A DNA stretch of 64,000 nucleotides from Cunninghamia lanceolata (Eukaryota > Streptophyta > Pinopsida > Cupressales > Cupressaceae): contig BSBN01000888.1 of NCBI GenBank assembly GCA_027924645.1, forward strand, positions 17,434,501-17,498,500, in the 5' to 3' direction. Under the pieces are notes generated by a model. That model saw nothing but the letters and a program-made list of their open reading frames with translations, was not told the origin of the DNA and made no database searches. Below, in pieces: positions 11,640 to 23,199 of this stretch (its first letter is position 1; every line of letters begins with the position of its first letter). A program made the translations under genes and the position numbers.

Positions 11640-12116
11640 GTGACCCTATCACGTCTCAGGTGTTTGTGTGAGGAAAACCCAAATGGTCAACTTCTACCTT
11701 AGACAAGCAAGAAGAATCTTCAATAGGCTTCCTTTCCATTTCACTAGATATTCTTCATATTGCCTATTATGATTACTTCTTCCCACATGACTATCCAAGA
11801 TCTCTTCTATCTCCTCTGTTGAAGTAGATGCTGGAATACTCCACTATTCTTGTGTCGGTCTATCCTCTGTGCCACCTTCACGATATTCTATTAAATCAAC
11901 AATGTTGAACACAAGGGAAACATCGATCCCACTCAGTAGCTCTACCTCATATGCATTTCCTGAATCATGCTTCTTCAAGATTATGCACGGTCCAAATTTC
12001 TTCATTTTTAACTTATTGTATGCTCCAATTGGGAACCTTTCTTTTCTCAAGTGAACCATGACTTCATCTCCTATTTGGAATTCCTTATATCTCCTCTTAT
12101 TAATATGATTTCTCAC
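11640..12116 (-). pseudogene. pol: Element D copy 2: integrase C-terminus and chromodomain
   Basis: The frame 11844-12116 gives the same basic module as copy 1, with KKFGPCIILKK and VFNIVDL. At about 11740-11825 the minus strand encodes a chromodomain (EEILDSHVGRS, then EYLVKWKG) that is better kept than in copy 1 but goes out of frame downstream. Coding appears to continue to the edge of the LTR. Confidence 0.82.
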
Positions 12117-12119
12117 TTC

Positions 12120-13075
12120 TTAATGCAAATTCTTCAGGTGTTCTACAAAGTCTTTGGCCTTCACACTTGTCGTTTCTCCTTTGTCTAGCTTCCTTAACTC
12201 TGAAGAAATTGGACTATTGCCATATATAATCTGGATTGGTGATTTACCAGTACTCCTATTGACAAAATTTAAGAAAATTCTGCCTGTGGTAAAATCAAAT
12301 CCCATCCCTTAGGATTATCTCCTACTAAGCATCATAGTAGGTTACCCAAACTCCTATTCACCACTTCAGTCTGTCCATCAGTCTGTGGATGGTGCGCAAA
12401 ACTGAAATTCAAATTTGTCTTCAACTTCTTCCACAATGTCCTCCAGAAATAACCAACAAACTTGGTATCTTGATCTGAAACTGTGCTCTTTGGTAGACCA
12501 TGTAATCTCACCACCTCCTTGAAAAATAACTCTACAATATGAACAACATCATTAGTCTTCTTCCAAGGAATAAAATGTGCCATCTTCAAGAATCTATCCA
12601 CCAGCACAAAAATAAAATCATGTCCTTTATGTGTCCTTGGTAAACCAATAACAAAATCCATACTAATATCATCCCATGGCTTCTCTAGTATAGGTAATGG
12701 CTGATATAACCCTGTATTCTGACTTGTTCCTTTTGCCATCTGACAAACTCTACAACTTTGCACAAATTTCCTCACATCTTGTTACAACTGTGGCCAATAG
12801 TAATTTTTGCAAAGAATAGCAATGGTTTTATCTCGACCAACGTGTCCAGCCAATCCTCCACTATGCTTCTCCTTAATCAGGTTCTCTCTCATGGAACTCC
12901 TTGGAATGCACAATTGGCTTCCTCTAAACAACATGCCATCTTGGATTATGAAATCCAACCATTTTGTCCTATCCAAAGTAACATGTTCGAGACAAGCTTT
13001 CCAGGCCTCTACAAAATTTGGATCTTTAGGATACAAACTTTTGAGCTCATCGAACCTAACAACCTCTATCTTCAT
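12120..13075 (-). pseudogene. pol: Element D copy 2: integrase
   Basis: 12782-13075 holds the histidine half of the zinc domain (KHSGGLAGHVG). 12332-12775 starts near the cysteine pair (CRVCQ) and contains the catalytic triad context: [15 protein letters not shown] and [11 protein letters not shown], so all three acidic residues are present. The tail 12120-12305 continues toward the C-terminal module. Frame breaks at the joins make it a pseudogene. This is the best kept integrase of element D. Confidence 0.85.
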
Positions 13076-14400
13076 TTATGTCAACAAATTTTGCCTTCTA
13101 CTCAAGGCATCTGCAACTCTGTTGGACTTCCAACTCGTGTGCTTCAAAATAGAAGTATAACTTTGCAAAAACTCAACCCATTTTAAATGCCTTTGGTTCA
13201 ATTTTGCTTGATTATTAAGATAATGCAAAGCCTGATGATGAGTATATAAAAAAACACTTTTGGCAACAAATAATGTCTCTATTTCTTCAAAGCTTGAACT
13301 ATTGCATAAAATCCCTGATCATATACAAAATACTTTTTTTGGCGTCATTAAGCTTCTCACTAAAATAGGCAATGGCCTTACCTTCTTGACTCAAAACAGC
13401 TCCTATAGCACTGCCACTAGAATCACAATAAACCTGAAATACCTTATTGAAATATGGAAGTGCCAAAACAGGTCACTCTGTGACTTTGTGCTTCAATGTA
13501 TCAAAGATTTTTTTTTCTCCTTTAGTGCATCTAAATTTTTTTCTATCCCCTCTCATTATCTCCATTAGGGGTGCACAAATACTACTAAAATTCCTGATAA
13601 ACTTTCTATAAAAACTTGCTAAACCATGAAAAGATCATGCCTCTATGGCACTGTTTGGTGTAGGCCATTCAATGATAGCCCTCACCTTCTCTAGGTCCAT
13701 CTTAAGACCTTCCTCTGAGACAACAAATCCTAGGTATGCCAACTCCTTCTTTGCAAAACTACATTTCTTCAGATTGATCAACAATTTCTCCTCCCTCAGC
13801 TTCTCCAAAACATTTTTGATATGCATTATATGCTCATCCCAAGTGTTACAGAAAATCAAAATATCATCTAAATAATGAATTAAAAAAACTTCCCAAAATT
13901 ATTTCAATACCTCATTCATGAGCCGCATGAATGTCCTCGGTGCATTGGTTAGCACAAATGCATGACTAGCTACTCATACAAACCTTCCTTTGTCTTGAAG
14001 GCTGTTTTCCACACATCTCCTTCTCTGATACAGATCTGGTGATACCCACTCTTCAGGTCAATCTTTGTGAAGTACTTGACTCCACTCAAACAATCCATTA
14101 TGTCATCCATTCTTGGCAATGTAAACCTCTTCTTGATCATGATCTTATTGATGGCCCAAGAATCTGTACACATTCTCCATTCTCTAACTTTCTTTGATGC
14201 TAGTATTGTAGGTACCGCACATGGACTTAGGCTCTCCCTTATTAGTCCCTTCCTTAATAGCTCTTGAACTTGTCTATTTAGCTCTTCACTCTCTGTAGGA
14301 GTTATTCTATGGGCTGCCTTATTCAGCAAACTAGCTCTTGGTATCAAATCAATTTGGTCACTTCTCTTCCACACCGGTGGTAAACCTTTTGGTACATATT
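13076..14400 (-). pseudogene. pol: Element D copy 2: reverse transcriptase and RNase H
   Basis: 13970-14374 covers the N-terminal fingers and palm with KIDLKSGYHQ. The YLDD catalytic box is intact at 13863-13874, and 13635-13859 continues with LGFVVSEEGLKMD. RNase H follows at 13330-13450 (CDSSGSAIGAVLSQ) and ends near ALSRR at about 13090. Frameshifts occur around 13900 and 13500-13600, so no single frame survives. Confidence 0.85.
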
Positions 14401-14419
14401 AGAGACAATATTTTGAAAT

Positions 14420-14975
14420 TCTTCCAACATTTCTGAGACTTCTGCTGGTACATCTTCACATTTCTATTGACTAATCTTAGGAATCAATGCAAAGAAATGA
14501 TGCTCATGCTTCATAGCCTCCAAAATTTTTCTACCATCTACCAAGCAAATTCTAGCAGTACTACATACCTTTTCTTCCACCTCCTTCAAGGGCTTCAACT
14601 TATGACGACTCCATCCATTATTAGGGAGTATGTGTTTGCATGACCATCATGGACAATGCTCCTATCATACTGCCATGGCCTCCTCAATAGCATATGACAT
14701 GCATCCATCAATATAATATCACATAGTACCTCATCATGGAAGTCCCCAATCTTGAACTTCACTAAACATTTCTCATCGACTAAAGCTCTGTGGTCCATTT
14801 GCAACCATGTGATTCGATATGGATGTGGATGCTTTCTCCTTGTCAACCATCTCCTTTGAAACAAGATTGTCATTGCTTTCACTGTAATAATAATATCACA
14901 ACACTTACCTTCACATTTGTACGTTATGTTTAATAAACTCTTCCTTTGATTTGGTTCTTTCTCCTCATTCAACAA
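14420..14975 (-). pseudogene. pol: Element D copy 2: aspartic protease
   Basis: 14595-14975 encodes HDEVLCDIILMDACHMLL and RPWQYDRSIVHDGHANTYS, the C-terminal half of a retropepsin-like domain. Upstream, where the active site should lie (about 14880-14900), an indel shifts the frame, and the aspartate motif cannot be read intact. Confidence 0.72.
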
Positions 14976-14989
14976 TGTTCTTCTAACAA

Positions 14990-16121
14990 CTAGTGTTTCT
15001 CCCCTTTCAATATCTTGAGAGTGCTCAGATTGCGCATCTTCATCAACATGTGCAACTCGTACATTACCTTTAGGTCTTCTATTTGTCCTTCCTTGATCTT
15101 GTGGACACTCGTATGGTTGATGTACTTCTTATCCACATTGGAAACAGGTTCCTTTGAAACCTCCTCTTCTTGGTCCTTGTCAAGGTCTGCCTCTTCCTTT
15201 TCCTCTTTGCTCACCATTGTTCTAGTCCTGAGGCTGGTAGGTATTATCTTGTCTCTGATTTTGACTGGTGCCATCATCTTCACTTTCCCTTGAATCTTCA
15301 TTTCAGCCCCCATAGGGTCTTCAATTAGTCCTTCTCCCTTGACCACTTCCCCTTTGCTTGTTGTCAAATCTTTTATTCAGCTTCTCTTCCACCTTTAGGG
15401 AAAACTGGTATGCATCTTCTATGGTGGTCATTCTCACAAGGCTCAACTCCTCTTTAATACTTGGCCTCAACCCATTAATGTAATGGGCTACCTTCTCCTT
15501 GTTGGCCTCTGCATGGCATATCCTAATAGTAATCTTATAAAACTCTTCTATATACTCTTTAACAGACTTGTTACCTTGCTTTAGTCCATGCAGCTTCTTC
15601 AACAACTCTATCTCATAGTCCACAGGAATGAACTACTTCAGTTTCTCCACCATCCAATCTCATCTGGTGATCTTTCACTTTCCTCTTTTGTTCCTGTCTA
15701 ATTGGGCCTCCTTCAACCAAATACTGGTGTGGCCCTTCAACTTTATTTTTGTAAACTTTATCTGATCTGGGTCCTCCACATCTTCATACTTGAAATACTC
15801 CTCCATGTCATTGATCCAATCAATAAGTTGTTTCAGATTCAAATCTCCAAAATATATAGAAACTTTCCTCCTGGGCCTCTTTCTGATCTTCAAAATGGCC
15901 CTCAATAACCTAACTTATGTAGGATCTCCTGCAACTTATTGTTCTTCTTTAGATAGGTCTTCTTCAACTTCATCCTCACTTTCTTCTCTTGTTCTCAGAT
16001 CAAACCCTCTTCATAGCTCCTCTTGCAATGCATTGATTTACCTTTGTAAGGTTCTAAAACCCTATTACATCAAAGCATTCCTCCCAATATGATTTCTTCA
16101 TGGAGGCATCTTGATCTCCAT
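14990..16121 (-). pseudogene. gag: Element D copy 2: gag
   Basis: The start at 16121 (MEIKMPP) lies about 75 bases from the primer site. Capsid-like frames are 15675-15905 and 15321-15623 (LLKKLHGLKQG, AHYINGLRP). A CX2CX4HX4C zinc knuckle (CFQC ... H ... C) is readable near 15110-15160, with a stop codon between its cysteine pair and histidine. Multiple other stops are present. Confidence 0.82.
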
Positions 16122-16197
16122 AGCAAAACCACAACCTCAAGTCCTGGTGCAAACTACCTCACGGTCGGTGATCTGTCTACACACTCAGGAACCCTTT

Positions 16198-16208
16198 CTC
16201 TGATACCA
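16198..16208 (-). other. Element D primer binding site (tRNA-Met type)
   Basis: Read on the minus strand, TGGTATCAGAG starts two bases inside LTR 3. It matches the common initiator tRNA-Met primer site and fixes the minus orientation. Confidence 0.9.
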
Positions 16209-16210
16209 CT

Positions 16211-17065
16211 TGATGAAGGGGGTAAATTATAATACACACAATAATAGAAATTGTACATAGAAAATAGAACTCTATTTATTGATTCAGACAACTTATTACA
16301 TTACAGAAGCTCAAATATAATCAGAGGAATAAACCCTCCATAGGCTGCAACACATTACAGCTTCCTCTCACAGGACTCTAGAATCATTTGCCATCTGTAA
16401 CCCTAAATTTGCTAGGGTTTCTATTTCCCACCTATTCTTAACTCTACACTTTCCCCCTTAACTCTCCTATTGTCTAGGGTTCCCAAAATAGTCATAAATA
16501 GCACTTTTTGGTGGCCTCCAACTAAATTTTGAAATTTGGAACTCCCTCCAAAAGTAGGTCAACTTCCGGGAAGCATAACTTTTGATCTGGGTGTCCAATT
16601 GACGAACCGTTTTAAGTACTAGAAAGTTCGCGATGTCAACTATCATTCTAGAAATCCATAAACAAATTTCCATCAAATTTTTAGGATGTTATGGGATGTT
16701 TTAGTGCCTCATATCTCATTTCAGAAAATTTTAGGGGCTTTTCGAAAAACATAAACTTCAATATCTTTTAGCTTACAAATGATCTTTTCCTGATTCCTTC
16801 ACCAAAGGTCTTATATTTTAGTTATGTAGCTTTCTATAAGCTTTCACTTCAATCCATACCCAAATGTAAACTTTCCTAAAATTGCAATTAAACTTTCCAA
16901 AATAGACAGGTTGCTATTTTTAGCAGTCCTACATCATTATTCAGGAGATTATGGAACCAGAAACACTAATTATGGAAAGAAATGAAAACAACTACAATGA
17001 TTTTGAATTAACTTCTTTTTAGGTGATCGAAGATTGTTCTTCCACCACTAGATGCTCCTGCATCA
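16211..17065 (-). repeat. Element D LTR 3 (right)
   Basis: It begins tgatgaagggggtaaatt and ends agatgctcctgcatca. Relative to the other two it lacks about 19 bases near 16925. In element orientation it is the 5' LTR of the whole tandem. Confidence 0.92.
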
Positions 17066-18756
17066 TCATTCAACTGTGATTATCTTGTGATGGAATCGAT
17101 GGTTTGCAATGTTGTCTATTCTAATAGATCTATATGAATGCAAACTAAATGATAACATGCAAAGCATCTTTTTAGTATTTTTTAGAGTATTTTGGAAACA
17201 AAAATGCTTCTAATCTATGAAAGAAATATGTATGCAATCCTATATGTCTTTTCAAAATTGAAAGTTTAATCTATGTTTTTGTACATTTTTTGTGTTTTCA
17301 ATGCAATCTAATTTAATGGAAAGGGAAAATGCTTTTCTAACAAAGTAGATCTAGAAATGTAAAAAATAATTAATCTAGCATGCAAGATCTAATCTATCAC
17401 GGAAAAAGCATAATGTTACTATTCCCAAGAGCAAAGTGATTATATAATTACTATGAAAGCAATGAAAGAACCTATTAGAGATGAAGATTTGTTGACTCCA
17501 CTACCCTCAGTATCCTTGTATAGGCAACCTTGAATCCTTCTGTGGCAGTAGGTGATCCTCTTGACAACAAAATGACCTAAAGAAGCAAAAATAAGCTTTT
17601 GTGAATCTTTTATGAACTTGATGTGAGCTATGAATTGAGCACAATGGCTAAGAATTGAGAAGTGTAGCATTGCTTGATTGAAACAAAGAAAGTAAAAGGC
17701 ACTTACGTATTGTATGAGCATATGAATGCTAGGTTGGAGAGAAAACTTGGCAACAACTGGTGCATAATGAATTTGCATCTCTCTGTGCTTAAGGGAGGGG
17801 GGTATTTATAGGTTTGAAGAAGAGATTGGATTGAAGAGTTAACTCATTTGATTGATGTGTTAATAAGAATAGATTGAGGTGTTAACAAGGTTGATTGCCC
17901 AGTGAACTCAACTAATTAGGGAGTGATGAAGTAATGATAACTTATCACTGAAGAAGAAATGGAGGTGAAGGAATGCATGAGATTGATTAGAGAGTTAAGT
18001 ATAGATAAAATAGAGCTAATTGTGCATGTGTGGTTGCATGAAATAGTTAACTCTATATCAAGAATAAAAAATCATCTAAATAGAAAGAAAAACAGGCAAA
18101 AACGGAGTAAAAATGAGAGAGAAACTCAAGTTTTTCCATAGGTCAAAATCTGGCAAGGTCACCACCTTCATGAGACAGGGTCGCCTAGGGAGATCATGGG
18201 TCACCTAGGGAGATTCAGGATCAAAAGTGCAGAATATAGAAATTTAGGCTGGCAGAAGGTATAGGGGAGGAAAAGGAGGATTTTTGCATGAAGAAACAAG
18301 TCAATAATGTGGAAGAATCTAAATCTCCACTTGCATCTTCAGGTTCCCCAGTGGGATCTAGAAATAATAGGGGGAGATTTGGATTGGTTGGTTGAAATCA
18401 AAAATAGAAAGTGGGAGATGGATCGGGTGACCTCTAGAAGGCTTCTACGAGGTGCACTAGATGAAATACAAAAAGGAGAGGTGAAAACTCACCTACAAGA
18501 CACACACAAGGCTTAGGATCAAGGGTGAAAGCCAAAAAATGTAAGTTGACAAGTGTCGCAACAAGTGTCAAAAAGCATCACAAACAAGAAAGAAGCAAAA
18601 TCGACAAAGCAGAAATGAGACAAAACAAGAAGAGAGGACACATCATCAAGAGGCCTACTACCCAAAGGATTTATTTTCACACTTATATGTACGTGACAAG
18701 GATTTGAATCATCATAGGGGTCCTCGTGGAGGTAGTGCGTGATTTTTGTGCTTACA
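17066..18756 (-). repeat. Element C 3' LTR, second segment
   Basis: After five bases that may be the D target duplication, the match to the right LTR resumes (caactgtgattatcttgtga against caactatgattacctcatga near 39551) and continues to ...gtgcttaca at 18756. Within it, at 18163-18230, are GGTCRCC-containing repeats that recur in the internal region at 19359-19482. The boundary with the interior is set by the purine tract that follows. Confidence 0.92.
17803..17810 (-). promoter_or_regulatory. Candidate TATA box in element C left LTR
   Basis: The minus strand reads TATAAATA. The same eight bases are conserved at the equivalent place in the right LTR (40281-40288), which supports a promoter role for the element transcript. 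Confidence 0.5.
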
Positions 18757-18774
18757 TATTTTCCCCCTTGGGGA
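18757..18774 (-). other. Element C polypurine tract
   Basis: On the minus strand the sequence ccccaagggggaaaata directly precedes the LTR start TGTAAGCAC. This confirms the orientation of C and shows that the left LTR is the 3' one. Confidence 0.88.
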
Positions 18775-18775
18775 T

Positions 18776-19737
18776 GGTAGTCCATATGAAAGGTAGGTAC
18801 CATTCCTGAACTAGGCCTTACCTGTTGTCAATTTTCTGCAATTTTGTATTTGCAATAAGTAGTATCAGTTTAGCATCTAAATATATCAAAATGAATAATG
18901 AAAACTGAAATGATGAACTTACCATGGATCATTTGAGTTCGACTAGTCGCTTGCTTTTGTCAATTTGGACCTGTAGGCATGAAAGCACACAAAATGATGC
19001 ACAAAAAAAATGTATAAAAGCAAAGAACTAATCTAAAATGCATAAAATAAACTAAGCTAAGGGCACACAAAGAGAGCCAAATTGTGAGATTAGAGTGAAA
19101 CAATGACGAAATTGTTCATGTGAGTAGTCGATAGAGAAGTATTGTCAAGGGGATCCAAAGATGGATGCCTCTTCCTTAGCCATGAAGAATCGGGTAAGTA
19201 ATCAATGAAAAACTCTCCTCTAAACCCTAGGTTGTATTTTGTGAAAAATCTCTTGTAATCATTTGTTTTTGGTGATTTTTCCTGTTCCATTGTGTTTGTC
19301 TCATCGTTTAGAGTCAGATTGATCTTTCATTTTCTAAAATCAACTGAGAAACATAGGCAAGGTCACCTAGGGAGATCCTATCTGACAATAAGGTCTCCTT
19401 GGGGGATCCTGCTTTGCAACAGGGTCACCGAGGGAGATCCTGAATGGCATCTGGGTTGCCCAGGGGGTGATCCTATGGGACTAGTTTTTGGCTGCATTTG
19501 TCATTGTTTTATGCCTCTTTCACTTTGAATTGACATGGATCAGTCACTAAATCTACTTGTTTATTACAATTTTTGATGTTATATATGATTTTTTTTTGTA
19601 AAGTTTTCCATAGTTTTATGATTTTTAGGGATTTTTGCAAGTTTACAAGATCTAATCTAAAACTTATGCTTTTGATTTTGTAGGAGATGCACATTAAATG
19701 GAATGTTGGGTGAGACCAAGCGTGGCTTTAAGGGATG
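18776..19737. other. Element C 3' untranslated region with tandem repeats
   Basis: No coding signal is seen on either strand. The main structure is a four-unit 31-base tandem repeat at 19359-19482, listed separately. The rest is AT-rich single-copy sequence between the purine tract and the PMD-like gene. Confidence 0.6.
19359..19482. repeat. 31-base tandem repeat, four units
   Basis: Units start at 19359, 19390, 19421 and 19452. Each contains a variant of GGTCACC-N-AGGGAGATCCT, so the period is exactly 31 bases. The unit is not a multiple of three, and the strand has no long open frame, so a coding origin is unlikely. The same core occurs at 18178 and 18203 in the left LTR and near 40645 and 40670 in the right LTR. 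Confidence 0.85.
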
Positions 19738-21507
19738 TTTACTTCACGTAGTGCAGAGGATTATGCCATACTTAGGAGGATGGGTCTTGGCAGAGTTTGT
19801 CACATTCCCGTGGTCCATCCTATATCTTATATATACTTTGATATTCTGACTTACTGGGATGTAGATAGGAACACATTTAGGTTCTCGTAGATTTCTAGAG
19901 AGTGGACTATCACTCTTTATGATGTGTATTGTATTCTTGAGGTCCCTATAATGGGAAAAACTCTATTCCTTCCTGCCAGTGAGTCATTTGAGAACAAATC
20001 TTCTTGGGATGCTTTTATGCGGGTTAATCATCCTAGGGACTAGATAAGAGTTCTACTTTCTTCAGTACCACAACTCTACATCCCACTTCTGAGGAGGTTT
20101 CTAATTCACTGGATTACTTCGAGGCTGTTGGGAGATAAAGCCTCGGCTCATTTGAGATGGTGTTGGGCACCCATCATTTGTGGTTTAGAGGAGGGCACAA
20201 TTTATGCATGGGGATCTGACATCTTGGCTATGGTGTATAGAGATTTCTATCAGATCTCTCAGTGAGGGGCTCTAGCTTTTAGCCATTCTTCTCTAATTAT
20301 GACATGGATCTTTGAGCACATGAAACCCTACAAGAAACTTATTCCTCTTCCAGACATGTGACTACTGAGAGCAGCAAGGTGGGCACACATTGGTCATGAT
20401 GATGCTATTCTTCCCACTATTGCTACCCTTACATATGATGACATGATTTATAACCCCTACCATGACATGGAGTGGGCCTAGGCCCAAGAAGGAATTCTAC
20501 CATGAGGTGTTAGAGATCACAGATTGTAATGGTCAGGTTGAGTCTCATCGGGTGGATCAAGTCTTGCAACAATTTCGTGAGGATGTTCCAAAGGACTTGC
20601 CCCTATGTCTACTTGTTACAGGACCATTCAGGAGATGGGGTAGATTAGACAGTGGGGCATCACTTGGACACCTTTGACTCTAGGTGTCTTCATAACTAGA
20701 GTTTCTAGAGGAGGACAGAGGGGAGGGAGAGGGACTCCTTCCTGATCTATGACTGTGACTGTTGATTCAGAGTCCACTAACAAGGACTATGTTCCTGATA
20801 GCAATGGTTCGTCAGATGAGGCCCCTCTCGAGGATGAGGATTTTGATGATATTGATGTCCCAAATGAGATCCCTGACATCCCTTAGGGTCCTCCTATTGT
20901 TCCTTGACCTCCTCACTTAGATGAGGTGATGTGTTAGCTTTACCCTGACTTGCAGCTTGGAGATCCACGTAAGTTTTTGTCTATTTGATCTTAGTTTGGC
21001 TTTGTCTTTTCACTTCTCATGTGGTACTGACTTGGTCTTGACTTTGATTTGGATTTTTCAGCCAACATCAAAGAATGGAGGGACTTGGGTCATGAGGTTA
21101 ATGTTGGATTAACCTTCCCTTTTACTAGAATGACTTGTGATCATCTCTTAGATGATCCTGGTGTGCCCCCTATTGCAGGATGACACAGACATTTTTTCTC
21201 ATGTTTACCATGGGTGTGAGATGATTACAAAGTTGAGGACCCAGGTTAACACGCTTTAGGGTGAGAACAATGTACTTCAGGAGATGGCTCGCCTTAATTT
21301 TTGGCATTCTTGCACTAGCATGGCAGGGCCTTCACAGTCGCATGCCCATAGCAGAGCACATCATTCTCACAGGTCCCATGGAGAAACGAGCGGTATTCGT
21401 AGATAGAGGAGCCAAAGCTTTGAGGGTTCCATTGGAGAGAACCAACCTTGATTTTCTTTTCTTGAAACTCATACCCCCTTGCATGGGGAGCCTCTACTTC
21501 ACTTGAG
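19738..21507 (+). pseudogene. Opposite-strand PMD-like gene within element C, with one probable intron
   Basis: The plus strand, opposite to gag of C, can be read in one frame from 19738 to about 20450 with only nonsense codons interrupting it. Diagnostic parts are SREWTITLYDVYCILEVPIMG (about 19890-19960), LAMVYRDFYQIS and WIFEHMKPYK. These fit the plant mobile domain (PMD, transposase-derived) family as I know it. A frameshift near 20460 leads to VESHRVDQVLQQF, the usual end of the domain. An acidic tail (20760-20880), a probable intron (20969-21061) and a short coiled-coil-like stretch at about 21221-21290 follow. Extra opposite-strand genes between pol and the 3' LTR are known from Tat elements. 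It is clearly inactive now. Confidence 0.75.
20969..21061 (+). other. Probable spliceosomal intron in the PMD-like gene
   Basis: A gtaagttttt donor at 20969 and a T-rich ttggatttttcag acceptor ending at 21061 bound 93 bases. Removing them joins LQLGDP to NIKEWRDLG in a continuous phase. The donor, pyrimidine tract and acceptor all face the plus strand. Confidence 0.6.
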
Positions 21508-23069
21508 AGTATCTTGTCTTAGCTCCCTGATACCTATTGTATGCATAAACTTTGGATGTATCTATGAAAGTTTATCTCTTTCTATGGTTTTTCTCTTATA
21601 ACAATTTCTATACTCATCTCTTGTGCATGTTTGGAAGTTTTTAGGATTTTTTTGATTATGGTGACCTTTTCAACTCTTTTAACAAATGTAATTATGACAA
21701 TGATGAAATGTTTTTGTAATTTTATGAAACTCATTTATGATATGTAGTTTATGATATGATAATGCAAGCACACAAGAAATGTAGTAAATGAAACTATAAC
21801 ACTTTACAAGATGTCATGAGATATGATATTTTGACTTTATTGCTTTGAGACTCCTTTTTTCTGATTTTGATATGAATGCAATATGGAACAAACAAAATGA
21901 CTGCTCTTAAATACAATTTTTGATTCAGGGGATTGCGGGTTGTCCTGATATAAGAAACCTATTCAAGGCTACGAGATTAGATTTAGGGAAAAATCAAGTG
22001 GGGAGTGAAAATGAATCATGGAGTGGTCTAGATTTCTAGGCTTTGTTAAAGGCTAAACACTGATCCTTATCTAGATAGGTCAATCTGACAAGTTTTCAAC
22101 TTAGACAATCATCAAGTTTTATAGGTGTTCGGTAGACTTAGATCATAGATGGTGAGCAAGATAGACCTGGGGTGAAGGATATCTAGGAAAGAACAAGGGT
22201 CCCTAGATAGAAGATGATCCTAGAGACAACTAGACTCTTTGGTTTTGCTCAGCTAGTGTGTGTGTGTGTGTTCTTTGTACCTTTCTTTCTCTGTTAGAAT
22301 TTTACTCTTAAGGCTTCAAGCTTAGACTGATCTCTACCTAAGAGTATGGACATTCACCAACCTTCTCTCCTTCACTCTTTTTTTTTGTATCTCTCTTTTT
22401 TTTTAGCTTTTCACTTTTTTTGTATTTTCCTTGATTTTTTTTTTTTGACTTTTAAAGAAATGAATGCTTTTGGGACATTTGCTATGCAATGTTTTGATCT
22501 CTCAATTCTCACTTTTCTAGACACTTATTTTGATCACTCATTTTTTTTTGTTTATTCACTCAAATTTTAGATTGTTTCCGTTAGAGTTTTGATCTTCCTA
22601 ACATTTTTGGCCAAGAAAGATAAGGGGCTAAGCACCACCTAAAGTTTTTGTAATCTGGTTGGACTTCTCTTCTACTAGGGAAGAATTTGGAAGGTCTACT
22701 TGCAAGCTTCCTTTGAATACTATAGGTTTGAATACTAAATTTTCTTAGACTTAACATCTTGACTTATTAAGATTGGGATTAGTGTAAAGCTAAGAGCTAG
22801 GCTTTGATTTAGAATCATTGGGAATGAAGGGGGATAATGGCCATTGTGGAAAATGAGGGCTCTCTAGGTCCTAAAAGGATGATGTATATCTAGACAACAT
22901 TAGACTCTCTGCTAAAGGGAAAATGGTATAAGATCAAGTCAGGAACTATAATGCAAAATGAATAGAATGAAACTGAAATGCAAGAAACAAATTATTTTTG
23001 ACATTTTGAGTTTTTAATAATTTTTTTGGTATTTTTATATTTTCTATATTTTTTTGTTTTTTAGACGTA
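21508..23069. other. Non-coding T-rich stretch of element C
   Basis: I see no conserved domain on either strand. The region holds long T runs at 22380-22450 and 22980-23060 and no reverse transcriptase or integrase core. In element orientation it lies after the pol remnant and before the 3' end of the PMD-like gene. Confidence 0.5.
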
Positions 23070-23195
23070 TTATTTCTTGAGGTGAAAGGCATTGACTGTT
23101 TCACCAAATTCCTCTCCCTCCATTATGTACAAGAGATAAGCACCATTTTTGATATCTTCTTTAACCATGTAGGGGCCTTTCCAATCTTCTAAAAA
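23070..23195 (-). pseudogene. pol: Element C integrase C-terminal remnant
   Basis: The minus strand reads WKGPYMVKEDIKNGAYLL and ends VNAFHLKK before a stop at 23070. This is the GPY/F-type module that ends Tat-lineage integrases. The catalytic core that should precede it is absent; the upstream 500 bases give only unrecognised sequence with stops. Confidence 0.78.
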
Positions 23196-23199
23196 GGCT

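Larger units (their letters stand above)
5358..17065 (-). mobile_element. Element D: tandem chromovirus (LTR-internal-LTR-internal-LTR)
   Basis: Three LTRs (5358-6217, 10746-11617, 16211-17065) separate two internal regions, each holding minus-strand gag, protease, reverse transcriptase, RNase H, integrase and chromodomain remnants. All LTRs have TGATG and CATCA-type ends. The whole block interrupts the left LTR of C at a point shown by the uninterrupted right LTR near 39548. The flanks ttgtt (5353-5357) and tcatt (17066-17070) could be a decayed five-base duplication. The shared middle LTR is the signature of recombination between LTRs of related copies. Confidence 0.9.

Noticed and set aside
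17440..17778. Minus-strand open frame of 112 codons in the left LTR of C
   Set aside because: The matching stretch of the right LTR does not keep it open, and no domain is visible; a chance frame in an LTR.
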